Shown here in pieces: positions 52,431-62,270 of a stretch of DNA of 64,000 nt. The position numbers and the translations under genes are program-made. The first letter of the stretch is position 1. Every line of letters begins with the position of its first letter. The notes under the pieces were generated by a model. That model worked only from the letters and a program-made list of their open reading frames with translations. It was not told where the DNA came from and did not search any database. This DNA is from Spirochaetales bacterium (GTDB lineage Bacteria > Spirochaetota > Spirochaetia > Treponematales > Treponemataceae): positions 169,394 through 233,393 of the forward strand of contig JAQXNX010000033.1 of assembly GCA_029098225.1 (NCBI GenBank), written 5' to 3'.

Positions 52431-53408
52431 ATGTTTAAAAAAGTCGTAAGCAATACACTTAAAACAGACAGCAAAATGACTGAAACAAAATTAAATAAAT
52501 CCGGCAGTACAGCAAAATACCTTAGAAAGTACTGGCAGTTTTATCTTTTGATACTTATTCCAATCCTTTACTATATTATTTTCAGATATATTCCAATGGC
52601 AGGAAATATTATTGCTTTCCGCCGTTATAGAGCCGGACATAGTATTTTTGGAGATGAATGGAGCAAACTTAAATACTTTAAGCAGTTTATCGGCGATAAA
52701 ACATTCTGGCGGGCATTCAGAAATACACTTGTATTGAATTTATCATATCTGATTGTACGCTTCCCTCTTACACTTATATTTGCACTTTTATTAAATGAAA
52801 TAAGAACACTCTGGTGGAAAAAGTTTGTGCAGACAGTTTCTTATCTGCCTCACTTTATTTCTATGGTTATTGTAACCGGTATGGTTCGCGAGCTTGTTTC
52901 TACAACCGGTCCAATCAATCATATTTTAATTGCATTAGGAAAAGATCCTATTTCTTTCATTGCATTCCCTAAATACTTCTCTACAATCTTTGTTGTATCC
53001 GGAGTATGGCAGAGCCTTGGTTGGGGAACAATTCTTTATCTTGCTGCCATTGCAGGAATTAATCCTTCTTTGTATGAAGCAGCAGCTGTTGATGGTGCCA
53101 ATCATTTTCAGAGAGTATGGCATGTAACAATTCCTTGTATTCTGCCAACAATTACTACTCTTTTAATTCTGGATATTGGTGGACTTATAGGTTCTGGAGC
53201 TTCGTTCGAAAAGATCTTCCTTTTGTACAACCCTATGACTTATGAAAAAGCCGATGTAATTTCTACTTTCGTATACAGGTTAGGTTTAGGTTCGGGTAAC
53301 TATAGCTATGCTACTGCGGTAAACCTTTTTGAATCAGTATTGAATCTTACTTTGCTTACTTTTGCAAATAAGCTTTCAAAGAAGCTTTCCGGCTCAAGTT
53401 TGTGGTAG
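52431..53408 (+). CDS. ABC sugar transporter permease, LplB type
   Basis: 325-residue inner-membrane permease with six predicted helices, a typical start (YWQFYLLILIPILYYIIFRYIP) and the ATPase-contact EAA loop YEAAAVDGANHFQRVWHVTIP. It resembles LplB-like permeases for oligosaccharides or uronate-type sugars. AAGAGG precedes the ATG. It pairs with the next permease and a lipoprotein; no ATPase is encoded here, so a shared MsmX-type ATPase elsewhere is likely. Confidence 0.92.
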   Translation: MFKKVVSNTLKTDSKMTETKLNKSGSTAKYLRKYWQFYLLILIPILYYIIFRYIPMAGNIIAFRRYRAGHSIFGDEWSKLKYFKQFIGDKTFWRAFRNTLVLNLSYLIVRFPLTLIFALLLNEIRTLWWKKFVQTVSYLPHFISMVIVTGMVRELVSTTGPINHILIALGKDPISFIAFPKYFSTIFVVSGVWQSLGWGTILYLAAIAGINPSLYEAAAVDGANHFQRVWHVTIPCILPTITTLLILDIGGLIGSGASFEKIFLLYNPMTYEKADVISTFVYRLGLGSGNYSYATAVNLFESVLNLTLLTFANKLSKKLSGSSLW

Positions 53409-53453
53409 TCAGAGAGTTGTAGCGAGAAAAGAAATTAATAAGAGGTTTTGATT

Positions 53454-54338
53454 ATGAAAAGCTTAAAAGTTCGAGAATCAATGGGATATACAATTTTTAA
53501 GGTTGTAAATACAGTAATAATGATTTTAATTTGTCTGGCAACTCTTTATCCATTCTTATATCTTGTTGCACAGTCATTTTCTTCTGAAGCAGCAATTACA
53601 CAGGGACAGGTTTCTATTATTCCTAAAGGCTTCAACTTTGAAACCTATAAATCTGTTCTTCAGAAAGGAGACTTCCTTAGATCTTATAAAAACACACTTA
53701 TTTATGCAGTCATAGGAACAGTTTTTTCTCTGGTTCTTTCAAGCTGTCTTGCTTACCCTCTTTCTAAAAAAGAATTGAAGGGTCAGAAGTTCCTTACAAA
53801 GTTTGTAATTTTTACAATGTACTTTGCCGGAGGTTTGATTCCAAACTACATTCTTATGATTAGACTTCACTTAAAGAATACAATTCCAGGATTCATAATT
53901 CCATCTTTAATCGGAACATATTATGTAATCTTAATGAAGTCATTCTTTGCAGAAACTCCACACGAGCTTGAAGAAGCCGGAGAACTTGACGGATTAAGCC
54001 CTATAGGAATTTTTATAAAAATTGTAATTCCACTTTCTATGCCGATTATTGCAACTATGATTCTCTTTAATGCTGTAGGCTACTGGAACAACTGGTATAA
54101 TGCATTCCTTTACCTCGATGAAAAGAAGATGTGGCCGGTTGCTTACTACTTAAAGACAATCATTACAGGTGCATCAACTTCTGCAGATCCTGGAGAAGCC
54201 AGTGCAGAAAAGATGCAGATTGCTGCAAACATAAAATCATGTTCTATGGTTCTTATGGCTGTTCCAATTATCTGTGTTTACCCGTTCGTACAGAAATATT
54301 ATGTACAGGGTATGATGTTAGGCGGCGTAAAAGAATAA
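53454..54338 (+). CDS. ABC sugar transporter permease, YtcP/LplC type
   Basis: 294 residues from ATG 53454, eight bases after AAGAGG. Six membrane helices, start segment LYPFLYLVAQSFSSEAAI, GGLIPNYILMIRLHLKNT, EAA loop ELEEAGELDGLSPIGIFIKIVIPLS, read as two parts (EEAGELDGLSPIGIF and IKIVIPLS). Family YtcP/LplC permeases work with LplB partners. Confidence 0.92.
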   Translation: MKSLKVRESMGYTIFKVVNTVIMILICLATLYPFLYLVAQSFSSEAAITQGQVSIIPKGFNFETYKSVLQKGDFLRSYKNTLIYAVIGTVFSLVLSSCLAYPLSKKELKGQKFLTKFVIFTMYFAGGLIPNYILMIRLHLKNTIPGFIIPSLIGTYYVILMKSFFAETPHELEEAGELDGLSPIGIFIKIVIPLSMPIIATMILFNAVGYWNNWYNAFLYLDEKKMWPVAYYLKTIITGASTSADPGEASAEKMQIAANIKSCSMVLMAVPIICVYPFVQKYYVQGMMLGGVKE

Positions 54339-54413
54339 TTAATTAGTGAATATAGTTGTCCTCCAAGACAACTTTATATAAAAAACGTTTTTTTTATCAA
54401 GAGGAGGAAAACG

Positions 54414-56120
54414 ATGAAAAAAATTATGAAAATTGCAGCTGGTGTAACTCTTGCTGCATCTGCTCTTCTTCTCGCATCTTGCGGAGAAGGAAAAGCAAAA
54501 GCTACTGGCAATTCAGCAGAAGCCGTAGGTTATACTTACGGTATAGGAAAAACATTCCATTCTGATAGCCCTGTAACTTATTCAATTTCTTTCAGTGATG
54601 CATCTTGGTATGCAATGAAAGACACATGGAAAACAGAAGGTATCTTCAAGGATATTGAAAACGTTACTAACGTTCACCTTGATATTACTTCTTACGACAG
54701 TGGTGACTACAACCAGAAGATTAACCTTGCCATCAACTCTGGTTCACCAACTTACATCATTCCAAAAGTATATAGCGAAGATCAGTATGTTTCTGGTGGC
54801 GGTGTAGTTGCAGTTTCTGACTATACACAGTATATGCCATACTTCACAGCATTCGTTAATAAATACAATATGGGACCGGATCTTGATACAATCCGCCAGA
54901 ACGATGGAAAATTCTATCGTCTTCCAGGTATGCACCAGGCTGCTTTGCAGGACTATACAATCATGGTTCGCGATGACATCTTTACAGCAGCAGGATACAA
55001 TGTTCGTGAACTCGAAAAAGACTGGACTTGGGAAAGCCTGCATGATGTTCTTCTTGGTGTAAAGAAGTACATGGTTTCTCAGGGAATGTGTAAAGAATCT
55101 GACTACATCTGGTCTGACCTCTGGTGTGGTGAATCTGGAAAGGGACAGGGTGGTAACCTCCTTAAATTGATGGGTGCTTCTTACAACGTTCTTTCTGGAT
55201 GGGCTATTGAAGGTTCAAACGGTGGTATTAAATTCGACTGGAACAAGAAAGAGTTCTACTCTTCTTCAATTAGCGATGACTTTAAAAAGTTCATTACAGT
55301 TGCTAACAGCTTTGTAAAAGATGGACTTCTTGATCCAGAAACATTCACACAGTCTGATGATGTTGCTCATAACAAGTTCTACAGCGGAAAGACAGTAATT
55401 ATGTCTACAAACCGTTCACAGATGGCTAACGATATTGCTGGTGTACAGAAGATCCTTGGCGACAAAGCAACTTGCTATGTAACAGCTTATCCATCTGGAA
55501 CAAATAAGAACCTTGCAGAAACATCTCGTCTTGAATGTGGTGTTATGATTTCTCAGAAAGCTCGTGAAGAACTTGGTGAACAGGACTTCATTAAACTTAT
55601 GCGCTTTGTTGACTGGATGTTCTATTCAGAAGAAGCTTACACACTCTGTAAGTGGGGTCCAGAAGGAAAGACATGGGAATGGGCTACTGCTGATAATGGT
55701 ACAAAGATTAAGAAGCTTAAGGCTGGATTTAAGTGTGGTGGTCTTGGTCTTCCTGGTTCAGATGATGATGTTGATATCCGTCTTGAATGGGGATATGCTG
55801 GTGGTAACTACTTCTATGGTCACTCAACAGCAGAATCAACAGATGCATTCACTCCAGAAGTACAGGATTTGTATGCCCGCTATGGAAAATATAAGACTGT
55901 AGCAACAGTAGATCCAAAAGCTAAGCCAACAGAAGATCAGCGTGAACAGTTGAACCTTTGGGCTACTCCACTTATTGATAATATCAATGCTTGGACACTC
56001 AAGTTTGTAACTGGACAGAAAGATGTAAATGCTGACTGGAACGAATATGTTTCTTCTTGTAAGAATTTGAACATAGATAGCATTGTTAAGATGACAAACG
56101 ACATCTACAAAGCTCAGTAG
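54414..56120 (+). CDS. ABC importer extracellular solute-binding lipoprotein
   Basis: 568 residues. Signal peptide with lipobox ALLLASC. The long family-1 binding-protein fold is typical of LplA-like receptors: ENVTNVHLDITSYDSGDYNQ, RLPGMHQAALQDYTIMVRDD (tyrosine/arginine ligand region) and MRFVDWMFYSEEAYTLCKWG. Many Trp and Tyr suit binding of an oligosaccharide. AGGAGG precedes the ATG, and a strong terminator follows. Codon bias suggests high expression. The sugar bound cannot be read from sequence. Confidence 0.92.
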   Translation: MKKIMKIAAGVTLAASALLLASCGEGKAKATGNSAEAVGYTYGIGKTFHSDSPVTYSISFSDASWYAMKDTWKTEGIFKDIENVTNVHLDITSYDSGDYNQKINLAINSGSPTYIIPKVYSEDQYVSGGGVVAVSDYTQYMPYFTAFVNKYNMGPDLDTIRQNDGKFYRLPGMHQAALQDYTIMVRDDIFTAAGYNVRELEKDWTWESLHDVLLGVKKYMVSQGMCKESDYIWSDLWCGESGKGQGGNLLKLMGASYNVLSGWAIEGSNGGIKFDWNKKEFYSSSISDDFKKFITVANSFVKDGLLDPETFTQSDDVAHNKFYSGKTVIMSTNRSQMANDIAGVQKILGDKATCYVTAYPSGTNKNLAETSRLECGVMISQKAREELGEQDFIKLMRFVDWMFYSEEAYTLCKWGPEGKTWEWATADNGTKIKKLKAGFKCGGLGLPGSDDDVDIRLEWGYAGGNYFYGHSTAESTDAFTPEVQDLYARYGKYKTVATVDPKAKPTEDQREQLNLWATPLIDNINAWTLKFVTGQKDVNADWNEYVSSCKNLNIDSIVKMTNDIYKAQ

Positions 56121-56145
56121 TTTTTTCACTCTTCTTTATGACTTT

Positions 56146-56174
56146 GGGCTGCTTCGGCAGCCCATTTTTTTTTG
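56146..56174 (+). terminator. Terminator of the ABC operon
   Basis: GGGCTGC-TTCG-GCAGCCC (56146-56163), a UUCG-capped stem, followed by ATTTTTTTTT. Confidence 0.92.
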
Positions 56175-56317
56175 CAGTTTTATTCGCCTGATTTTTTTTG
56201 TATAACCTTTTTTAAAATAATTTGTTTGAATTTTGAACACAAAATCATTAAATTTAAAATAACTAAGGGTGGAAACAATAATTTTATTCATTTCCCCATT
56301 ACATTATTGAGGATATC

Positions 56318-57061
56318 ATGTTTGATCAGGCTATTGAAACTAACGAAAGCAATAAAGGAACAACTATAGAATACGAAACAAATACAGCACAGGACTTTTT
56401 ACCAAACCTTCCGGCACTTTCAGATAACGAAATTGGAAATCAGAATGATTTTTACAGGATGGCATTTCAGTTCCAGAGAATTATGATGATTTATGAAAGC
56501 GCCATAAAACAGATAGAAACAAAACTGGACATACTAAATAAAGAAAATAAAGTAAACAGACAGCGTAATCCTATAGAAACTGTAAAAAGCAGAATAAAAA
56601 GCCCGGACAGCATTGCAGCAAAGCTGGAAAAGAAAAATCTACCAGTTACATTTGATTCAATGATGGAAAATCTGAACGACATTGCAGGTATAAGGGTAAT
56701 CTGTCCTTATATTTCAGATATTTATACAGTCCGCGATATGCTTTTAAAACAACCCGATTTAAAGCTTATTTTAGAACATGATTATATTGAGCATCCTAAA
56801 GAAAGCGGCTACAGAAGTCTTCATATTGTCGTACAAACTCCAGTTTATCTATCTAAAACTGCTCATAACGTAAAAGTAGAAATTCAATTAAGAACGATTG
56901 CCATGGACTTTTGGGCAAGCCTTGAACATGAACTTCACTATAAAAATACTGCAAAAATTCCGGACAGCGTAAGACGTGAACTTTTCCGTGTAGCAGAGAC
57001 AATTGCAATGACAGACCGGGAAATGGAAGATATTGCCCTTGAATTACAAGCCTTAGATTGA
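56318..57061 (+). CDS. Small alarmone synthetase (RelA/SpoT domain GTP pyrophosphokinase)
   Basis: 247 residues, a single-domain (p)ppGpp synthetase of the YjbM/RelQ kind: VKSRIKSPDSIAAKLEKK, NDIAGIRVICPYISDIY, HPKESGYRSLHIVVQTPV and VEIQLRTIAMDFWASLEHEL give the synthetase core. There is no HD hydrolase domain and no TGS/ACT regulatory part. GAGG precedes the ATG. The 197-base upstream spacer has no recognised element apart from the ABC terminator. Confidence 0.92.
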   Translation: MFDQAIETNESNKGTTIEYETNTAQDFLPNLPALSDNEIGNQNDFYRMAFQFQRIMMIYESAIKQIETKLDILNKENKVNRQRNPIETVKSRIKSPDSIAAKLEKKNLPVTFDSMMENLNDIAGIRVICPYISDIYTVRDMLLKQPDLKLILEHDYIEHPKESGYRSLHIVVQTPVYLSKTAHNVKVEIQLRTIAMDFWASLEHELHYKNTAKIPDSVRRELFRVAETIAMTDREMEDIALELQALD

Positions 57062-57105
57062 TAGAATATAATATAGTAGATTTTATATTAATTTAAGGAT
57101 TATTT

Positions 57106-58413
57106 ATGAAAAACATTCAAAACAAATGGTTGCGAGGTGCAATTCCTGCCCTTTTATTGCACTGTAGTATCGGTACAGTTTACTGCTGGTCAATCTTCAG
57201 TCAGGAAATTGCAAATTACATTGGATTTTCAAAAGGTGCAGTTGAATGGGCATTCAGTTTTGCAATCTTCTTTCTTGGCATGTCTGCTGCTTTCCTTGGT
57301 GGCCTTGTAGAAAAGAATATTCACAAATCTTCGTTAATTGCTTCTATTACCTTTGCACTTGGTATGGCCGGAACAGGCTTCTTTATCTGGTATGGTGGAA
57401 ATCATCCAAAGAGCGTACTTTCTCTTGTTGGAATTTACATCAGCTATGGATTCATAATGGGAATTGGACTTGGAACAGGATATCTTTCTCCAGTAAAAAC
57501 ATTAATGCTCTGGTTTAAAGATAAAAAAGGCCTTGCAACAGGACTTGCAGTTGCCGGCTTTGGAGCTGCTAAAGCAATTGCTTCTCCAATTATGAGCCGA
57601 ATGCTTGTAAGCCTTGGAGATGGTGGCGTATACAAAATGTTCTATATTCTTGCAGCCGTTTATTTTGTAATGATGTTTGTAGGCCACTTAATTCTTGCTA
57701 AACCTGAAGGCTGGGTTGAACCACAGAAAAAATCTAAAGATGAAGGAATTATTGCAACACTTAAAAGAGAGCCGATCGCTTCTTACATTGGAATCTGGCT
57801 TATGTTCTACATCAACATTACATGTGGACTTGCAATTATTTCTCAGGAAAAAATGATTGTTAAATGTATTGGACTTGCAGGTGCCGCAGGAATTATTTCT
57901 ACTATCTCTGCCCTCTTTAATGCTGGTGGACGACTTGGCTTCTCTGCCTGGGCAGATAAGCTTAAAGACCGTAACACAATCTATAAATTAATCTTTATAC
58001 TTTCAATTGCATTTACTGTAATTGTTTTGTGTACAAAAGGAATTGCAAACGGAAACGGAAATATTCTTCTTATCATCTTCGTACTTGCATTAATCTTTAT
58101 TGTAAACGCAGGTTATGGTGGAGGATTCTCTAACGTTCCTACCCTTCTTTCTGACCACTACGGAATGGGAAACATTTCTGCAATTCACGGTATTACACTT
58201 TCAGCATGGGCATTTGCAGGACTTTCAGGAAACCAGATGGCTTCATTTATTGTAAACCACACAGGAAAATTTATTGAAGTAAATGGAGTAAATGCAAATC
58301 CTGAAGGTTATCAGAATGTATTAATTGTAACAACAATTTTGTATGCTGTTGCACTCTGCCTAAGCCTTTTCCTTGTAAGACCAATGTCTAAAACAAAGAA
58401 GGAAAACGCTTAA
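57106..58413 (+). CDS. MFS transporter, OFA (oxalate/formate antiporter) family
   Basis: 435 residues with twelve predicted membrane helices. Typical OFA features are the early GTVYCWSIFSQEIA, GIGLGTGYLSPVKTLMLWF and KKGLATGLAVAGFGAAKAI, plus the second-half GGRLGFSAWADKL. Members exchange small carboxylates such as oxalate, formate or lactate; the substrate here is unknown. AAGGA precedes the ATG. Confidence 0.88.
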   Translation: MKNIQNKWLRGAIPALLLHCSIGTVYCWSIFSQEIANYIGFSKGAVEWAFSFAIFFLGMSAAFLGGLVEKNIHKSSLIASITFALGMAGTGFFIWYGGNHPKSVLSLVGIYISYGFIMGIGLGTGYLSPVKTLMLWFKDKKGLATGLAVAGFGAAKAIASPIMSRMLVSLGDGGVYKMFYILAAVYFVMMFVGHLILAKPEGWVEPQKKSKDEGIIATLKREPIASYIGIWLMFYINITCGLAIISQEKMIVKCIGLAGAAGIISTISALFNAGGRLGFSAWADKLKDRNTIYKLIFILSIAFTVIVLCTKGIANGNGNILLIIFVLALIFIVNAGYGGGFSNVPTLLSDHYGMGNISAIHGITLSAWAFAGLSGNQMASFIVNHTGKFIEVNGVNANPEGYQNVLIVTTILYAVALCLSLFLVRPMSKTKKENA

Positions 58414-58441
58414 ATAACAAGCGTAATTCTCAGGAATTTTT

Positions 58442-59728
58442 ATGCAGAATTCTTTTTACAAAGTCCGCATGGAAGAGCAGAATCCAAAATGGAATAAAGC
58501 TAACTCCCGTGAAATTGAGCTCTATGGTCGCAACAACGATATAAGAACAGATTTTGAACGCGATTATACAAGAATTCTGCATTGTCAGGCGTATAGAAGA
58601 CTTAAGCACAAAACTCAAGTCTTCTTTGCCCCTCACAACGATCATATCTGCACAAGAATGGAGCATGTAAGCCATGTTGCATCAGTTGCCTCCACAATAG
58701 CAAAATATCTTGGCCTGAACGAACAGCTTGCAGCAGCAATAGGTATTGGACATGACATAGGACACGCTCCGTTTGGACACCACGGAGAAAACTGTCTTAA
58801 TAATCTTCTGGAACAAAAAGAAGGTCAGAATGCGCCAAAAAAATTCTGGCACGAAAGAAACAGCCTTTTTTTTGCAGATTATATAGAAACACTTCCAGAC
58901 CCTAACGGAATAGAACAGCCTTTAAACCTTACTTATGCAGTACGCGATGGACTTATCTGCCACTGCGGAGAAATAGACCAGCAGGGTATAAAGCCAAGAG
59001 AAGAAAACATAGATCTTTATTCCATTAAACGGCCCGGATTTATTCAGCCATACACATGGGAAGGCTGTGTTGTAAAAATAGCAGATAAAATTGCATATCT
59101 TGGACGCGATATAGAAGATGCAAGAGCCTATCACATTCTGGATATGACCTCGTACAGACAGCTAAGAGAAATTGTCGGTTCAACTCTTGGCTTTGAGCAA
59201 AAAGGTGCAAATGCATTACGAAGTGGACGCGCAGTAAATACAACTGTTTTGATTAATGATTTAATAATGGATTTATGTAATCAAAGCAGCATAGACAAAG
59301 GCTTATGCTTTTCTGATGAATATTTTAAATTCATTCTTGAGCTTAAGAAATTTAATTTTGCACATATTTATAATCACTGGAGATTAAAAGAATTTTCAAT
59401 TTATGCACAGAATATTATTGAAACAATATTCCGCACATTAATGCGTACAATGATGTATGCAAAAAAAGGAAAAGTTTCTAACGTACTGAGAATTTATCCA
59501 ACCCTTTGTTCAACCTTTGAAGACTGGCTCATAAGATATACAGAGTATCAGCCTTTTATCGCAGAGAAGCATTCGTTTGTAAATAAAAAACAGATTTTAA
59601 AATATAACACAAGACCTGTATTCGATGTAAATGATGAAGAGTCTTTTAAAAAATGTATTATTGAATATATTTCCGGAATGACAGATCAGTTTGCAATTAG
59701 AGTTTATGAAGAAATAATAAGTTTTTAA
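58442..59728 (+). CDS. dgt: Deoxyguanosinetriphosphate triphosphohydrolase-like protein
   Basis: 428-residue HD-domain enzyme. Metal-site motifs: RILHCQAYRRLKHKTQVF, RMEHVSHVASVA (His), GIGHDIGHAPFGHHGE (His-Asp) and DKIAYLGRDIEDA (Asp). Such enzymes hydrolyse dNTPs to nucleosides and tripolyphosphate, trimming dNTP pools. AGGA precedes the ATG. Converges on the EAL gene with four bases between the stops. Confidence 0.92.
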   Translation: MQNSFYKVRMEEQNPKWNKANSREIELYGRNNDIRTDFERDYTRILHCQAYRRLKHKTQVFFAPHNDHICTRMEHVSHVASVASTIAKYLGLNEQLAAAIGIGHDIGHAPFGHHGENCLNNLLEQKEGQNAPKKFWHERNSLFFADYIETLPDPNGIEQPLNLTYAVRDGLICHCGEIDQQGIKPREENIDLYSIKRPGFIQPYTWEGCVVKIADKIAYLGRDIEDARAYHILDMTSYRQLREIVGSTLGFEQKGANALRSGRAVNTTVLINDLIMDLCNQSSIDKGLCFSDEYFKFILELKKFNFAHIYNHWRLKEFSIYAQNIIETIFRTLMRTMMYAKKGKVSNVLRIYPTLCSTFEDWLIRYTEYQPFIAEKHSFVNKKQILKYNTRPVFDVNDEESFKKCIIEYISGMTDQFAIRVYEEIISF

Positions 59729-59732
59729 AAAA

Positions 59733-61670
59733 TCAATCTTTATTATTCTTTAAATTTGACTTTGATAAAAATTCAATACAATTTTCTTCTGCAAGAGGAC
59801 GACTGAATAAGAAACCTTGAATATAATCAACACCAGCTTTTTCTATAAGCGAATTCTGATTTTTTGTTTCTACACCTTCTACAAGAATTTTTAATCCTGC
59901 ATCCTTAAATGTTTTTACAAGATTCATAAACAGCATCACTCCCCTTTCACTTTCTTCCATCATCAAAACTAAACTGCGGTCAATTTTGATTGTAGAAAAA
60001 GGAAGAGAAATTACATTAGCAAGATTTGAATAACCTGTTCCAAAATCATCAAGATAAAATTTTACACCTGCATTTGAAAGCCGCTTCATATTATTACTTA
60101 CAACTTCAAAATTATCTATGAACGTACTTTCTGTAACTTCCATAATAATATTTGAAGGATTAAGTTCAAAACGCTTAATAGTTTCCAGAACATTCTGGAC
60201 AAGCCTTTTATTAGTCATCTGATAAACCGAAAAGTTTATTGAAACCGCCTTTACAAGCTCACGGTTAGCAGAAATAAATTTGCAAACTTTTTCAAAAGCA
60301 ACAAATCCAAGCCGTTCTATCAGGCCGCGATTTTCTGCAACGTAAACAAATTCCTGCGGAGGAATATCACCAAGTTCAGTTCCATGTAAACGAGAAAGAG
60401 CTTCCATATAAGTAAACTGCTGCTTTTCTATAGAATAAATTGGCTGGTACCATACCTGGAACTGAGTTGAATCTAGATCGAGCTCACGTTTTAAAATTCT
60501 ATATATATAACGCTTACGTTCACGATCGACCATAATGGCTTCATCACAATGCTGCAAAGACCTGAGCTGATTTTCTTTAGCCTTTGTAAGAATAATATTA
60601 ATAATATCCATTAAAGAATCGTAATCATTTTCTTCAGAAGAAAAATCAATTGAGGCACAATAATAATCAATAGGAATTGGAATAAAACTGTTCATTCCAT
60701 CTCCTAATTCAGTAATAGCTTTTATAATAACTTCAGCCTTTTGATTAACCTCGCTGTTAGTCTTTCCTATTCCGGCAAAACGATTTGTAGAAATATGATA
60801 AGAACTGTTAGGAAAATTCGAAGAAAATAAACTTCCTATTTTTAAAAGCATTTTATTCCAGTCAATAATATCCATGGATGACTGAATTAAATTAATATTA
60901 TCAATTGTAAATACAAACAGAACTGATTTATTTTTTTGCATTGTAACACGTTTACGCAACCTGCCTTCAGTCATAAGCCCGGTTGATAAATCAACCTCTA
61001 TAAGATAAGACTGAATAACAAGATAAGCAAAAAAAACAGAAGCAAAAGATGCAATTCCAGTCATTATAACGTTAGGAAAAAAGAATTGAACAGCAACAAA
61101 GAAAAATGAAACAAAAGGATAAAGTCCAAACACAAAGAGAATTCTACGTGCAAGATATTGCCGGTTCAAAAATACCGTAAGCATAATGTAAAGACTGTAA
61201 AAAGCAGTTATAAGATATGTTATATTTTTTAAAGGCCCTCTCACGTAACCATCTATTTCGTCGTATTTAAAAATCCATCCGGTTCGAAGATTAATAAGCA
61301 CAATCAAAATATAAATAACCTGGACAAAACCATTTATTCTAAAGCCAATAAATTTATTATTTGTAAAGGTCGTAGCAATATCAACACAATAATCGGCCAT
61401 AAAAAACGGACATAGTAAAAGAATTAAAAAATAACAGGTCGTAATAACTTCGCAAATATAAAGCGGCAAAACCTTATAATTAGCAATACAAAAAATGGAA
61501 AGGATATTGAAAAGAGAAGCTAAAAAAGTAGAAATTGTAGCAAACAAAAATAAACGCTGGCGCTTATCATAAAATGAAAAAGTAAGAAGAATAGTAATAA
61601 ACAGAAGGATAGACATCGCACATGAGACAACTTCTGCTAAAATGTAATAATTCGAAAAACCAAATTCCAT
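59733..61670 (-). CDS. Membrane EAL-domain c-di-GMP phosphodiesterase with degenerate GGDEF
   Basis: 645 residues. About seven N-terminal membrane helices (to residue 220) form a sensor. A GGDEF-like domain (about 235-365) has lost its motif, reading STNRFAGI in its place, and cannot make c-di-GMP. The EAL domain (about 390-645) is complete: MEALSRLHG, VSINFS, IMEVTES, DDFGTGYSNL, TIKIDRS, EGVET and YIQGFLFSRP. It should therefore hydrolyse c-di-GMP in response to a membrane signal. Promoter TTGCAT-16-TAAGAT lies seven bases before the ATG. Confidence 0.9.
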   Translation of the reverse strand: MEFGFSNYYILAEVVSCAMSILLFITILLTFSFYDKRQRLFLFATISTFLASLFNILSIFCIANYKVLPLYICEVITTCYFLILLLCPFFMADYCVDIATTFTNNKFIGFRINGFVQVIYILIVLINLRTGWIFKYDEIDGYVRGPLKNITYLITAFYSLYIMLTVFLNRQYLARRILFVFGLYPFVSFFFVAVQFFFPNVIMTGIASFASVFFAYLVIQSYLIEVDLSTGLMTEGRLRKRVTMQKNKSVLFVFTIDNINLIQSSMDIIDWNKMLLKIGSLFSSNFPNSSYHISTNRFAGIGKTNSEVNQKAEVIIKAITELGDGMNSFIPIPIDYYCASIDFSSEENDYDSLMDIINIILTKAKENQLRSLQHCDEAIMVDRERKRYIYRILKRELDLDSTQFQVWYQPIYSIEKQQFTYMEALSRLHGTELGDIPPQEFVYVAENRGLIERLGFVAFEKVCKFISANRELVKAVSINFSVYQMTNKRLVQNVLETIKRFELNPSNIIMEVTESTFIDNFEVVSNNMKRLSNAGVKFYLDDFGTGYSNLANVISLPFSTIKIDRSLVLMMEESERGVMLFMNLVKTFKDAGLKILVEGVETKNQNSLIEKAGVDYIQGFLFSRPLAEENCIEFLSKSNLKNNKD

Positions 61671-61677
61671 TTAGTTC

Positions 61678-61705
61678 ATCTTAACACAGTTTTAATAAAA
61701 TGCAA
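61678..61705 (-). promoter_or_regulatory. Promoter of the EAL gene
   Basis: On the minus strand TTGCAT (61705-61700), 16 bases, TAAGAT (61683-61678), seven bases to the ATG. Confidence 0.5.
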
Positions 61706-61735
61706 ATTTTCTGAGTCTTCTTTGTAAACTGAGAT

Positions 61736-61771
61736 TTTTTCTGTTTCTCCTATCAATCCTTATTTGTGGGA
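61736..61771. repeat. 36-bp direct repeat, copy A (downstream of Rhs tip 2)
   Basis: Matches 62990-63025 at 34 of 36 positions. A long imperfect hairpin (ACAT..AGTG / CACT..ATGT, about 61774-61813) follows. These bases close the cassette 61736-62990. Confidence 0.75.
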
Positions 61772-61850
61772 CTCACATCCAGTGCCTTTCGGAATGCGAA
61801 GGACACTGAATGTAGAATTTTAAATTATGCTCATAGTTATCGAAATTTCA

Positions 61851-62270
61851 TTATCGTTTTTTCTGAGATTCAATCTTAAAGCACTGGTTTAAAATCCAAT
61901 TACCTTTTAGAAACATAAAGACCATATCTCCATTAATTGCAATGGCTGAAAGAATTTTCAAGACAATTATTTTTTGCAAGACTAAAAATATGATCAAGAT
62001 ATATAAACAATTTTTTAGTATAATGAATTTATTCTTTTTCCAACAAATACCCAAAATTGCCGAACTAAAAGAAAGGAAAAAATAATTTCTCCCAATAAAA
62101 TAAATACTTATAATTCCAAATAGTACGTAACCCAAATATTTAAAACCAATTTCAATAAATATTGCTATAAGAAGAACTCCAATTAAAAATACAAATATTT
62201 CAATAAGTAAGCCAATAAAGAATGTTGTTTTTGAGATTTCATTTCTCGATTCATTTTTATTATTTTTCAT
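61851..62270 (-). CDS. Small membrane protein, candidate immunity protein
   Basis: 139 residues with about four hydrophobic helices (TTFFIGLLIEIFVFLIGVLL, FLVLQKIIVLKILSAI). No family recognised. It overlaps the end of an Rhs C-terminal tip gene by 11 bases on the same strand, the usual layout of an immunity gene after its toxin. A membrane immunity protein would suit a toxin acting at the inner membrane; this is inference. Confidence 0.6.
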   Translation of the reverse strand: MKNNKNESRNEISKTTFFIGLLIEIFVFLIGVLLIAIFIEIGFKYLGYVLFGIISIYFIGRNYFFLSFSSAILGICWKKNKFIILKNCLYILIIFLVLQKIIVLKILSAIAINGDMVFMFLKGNWILNQCFKIESQKKR

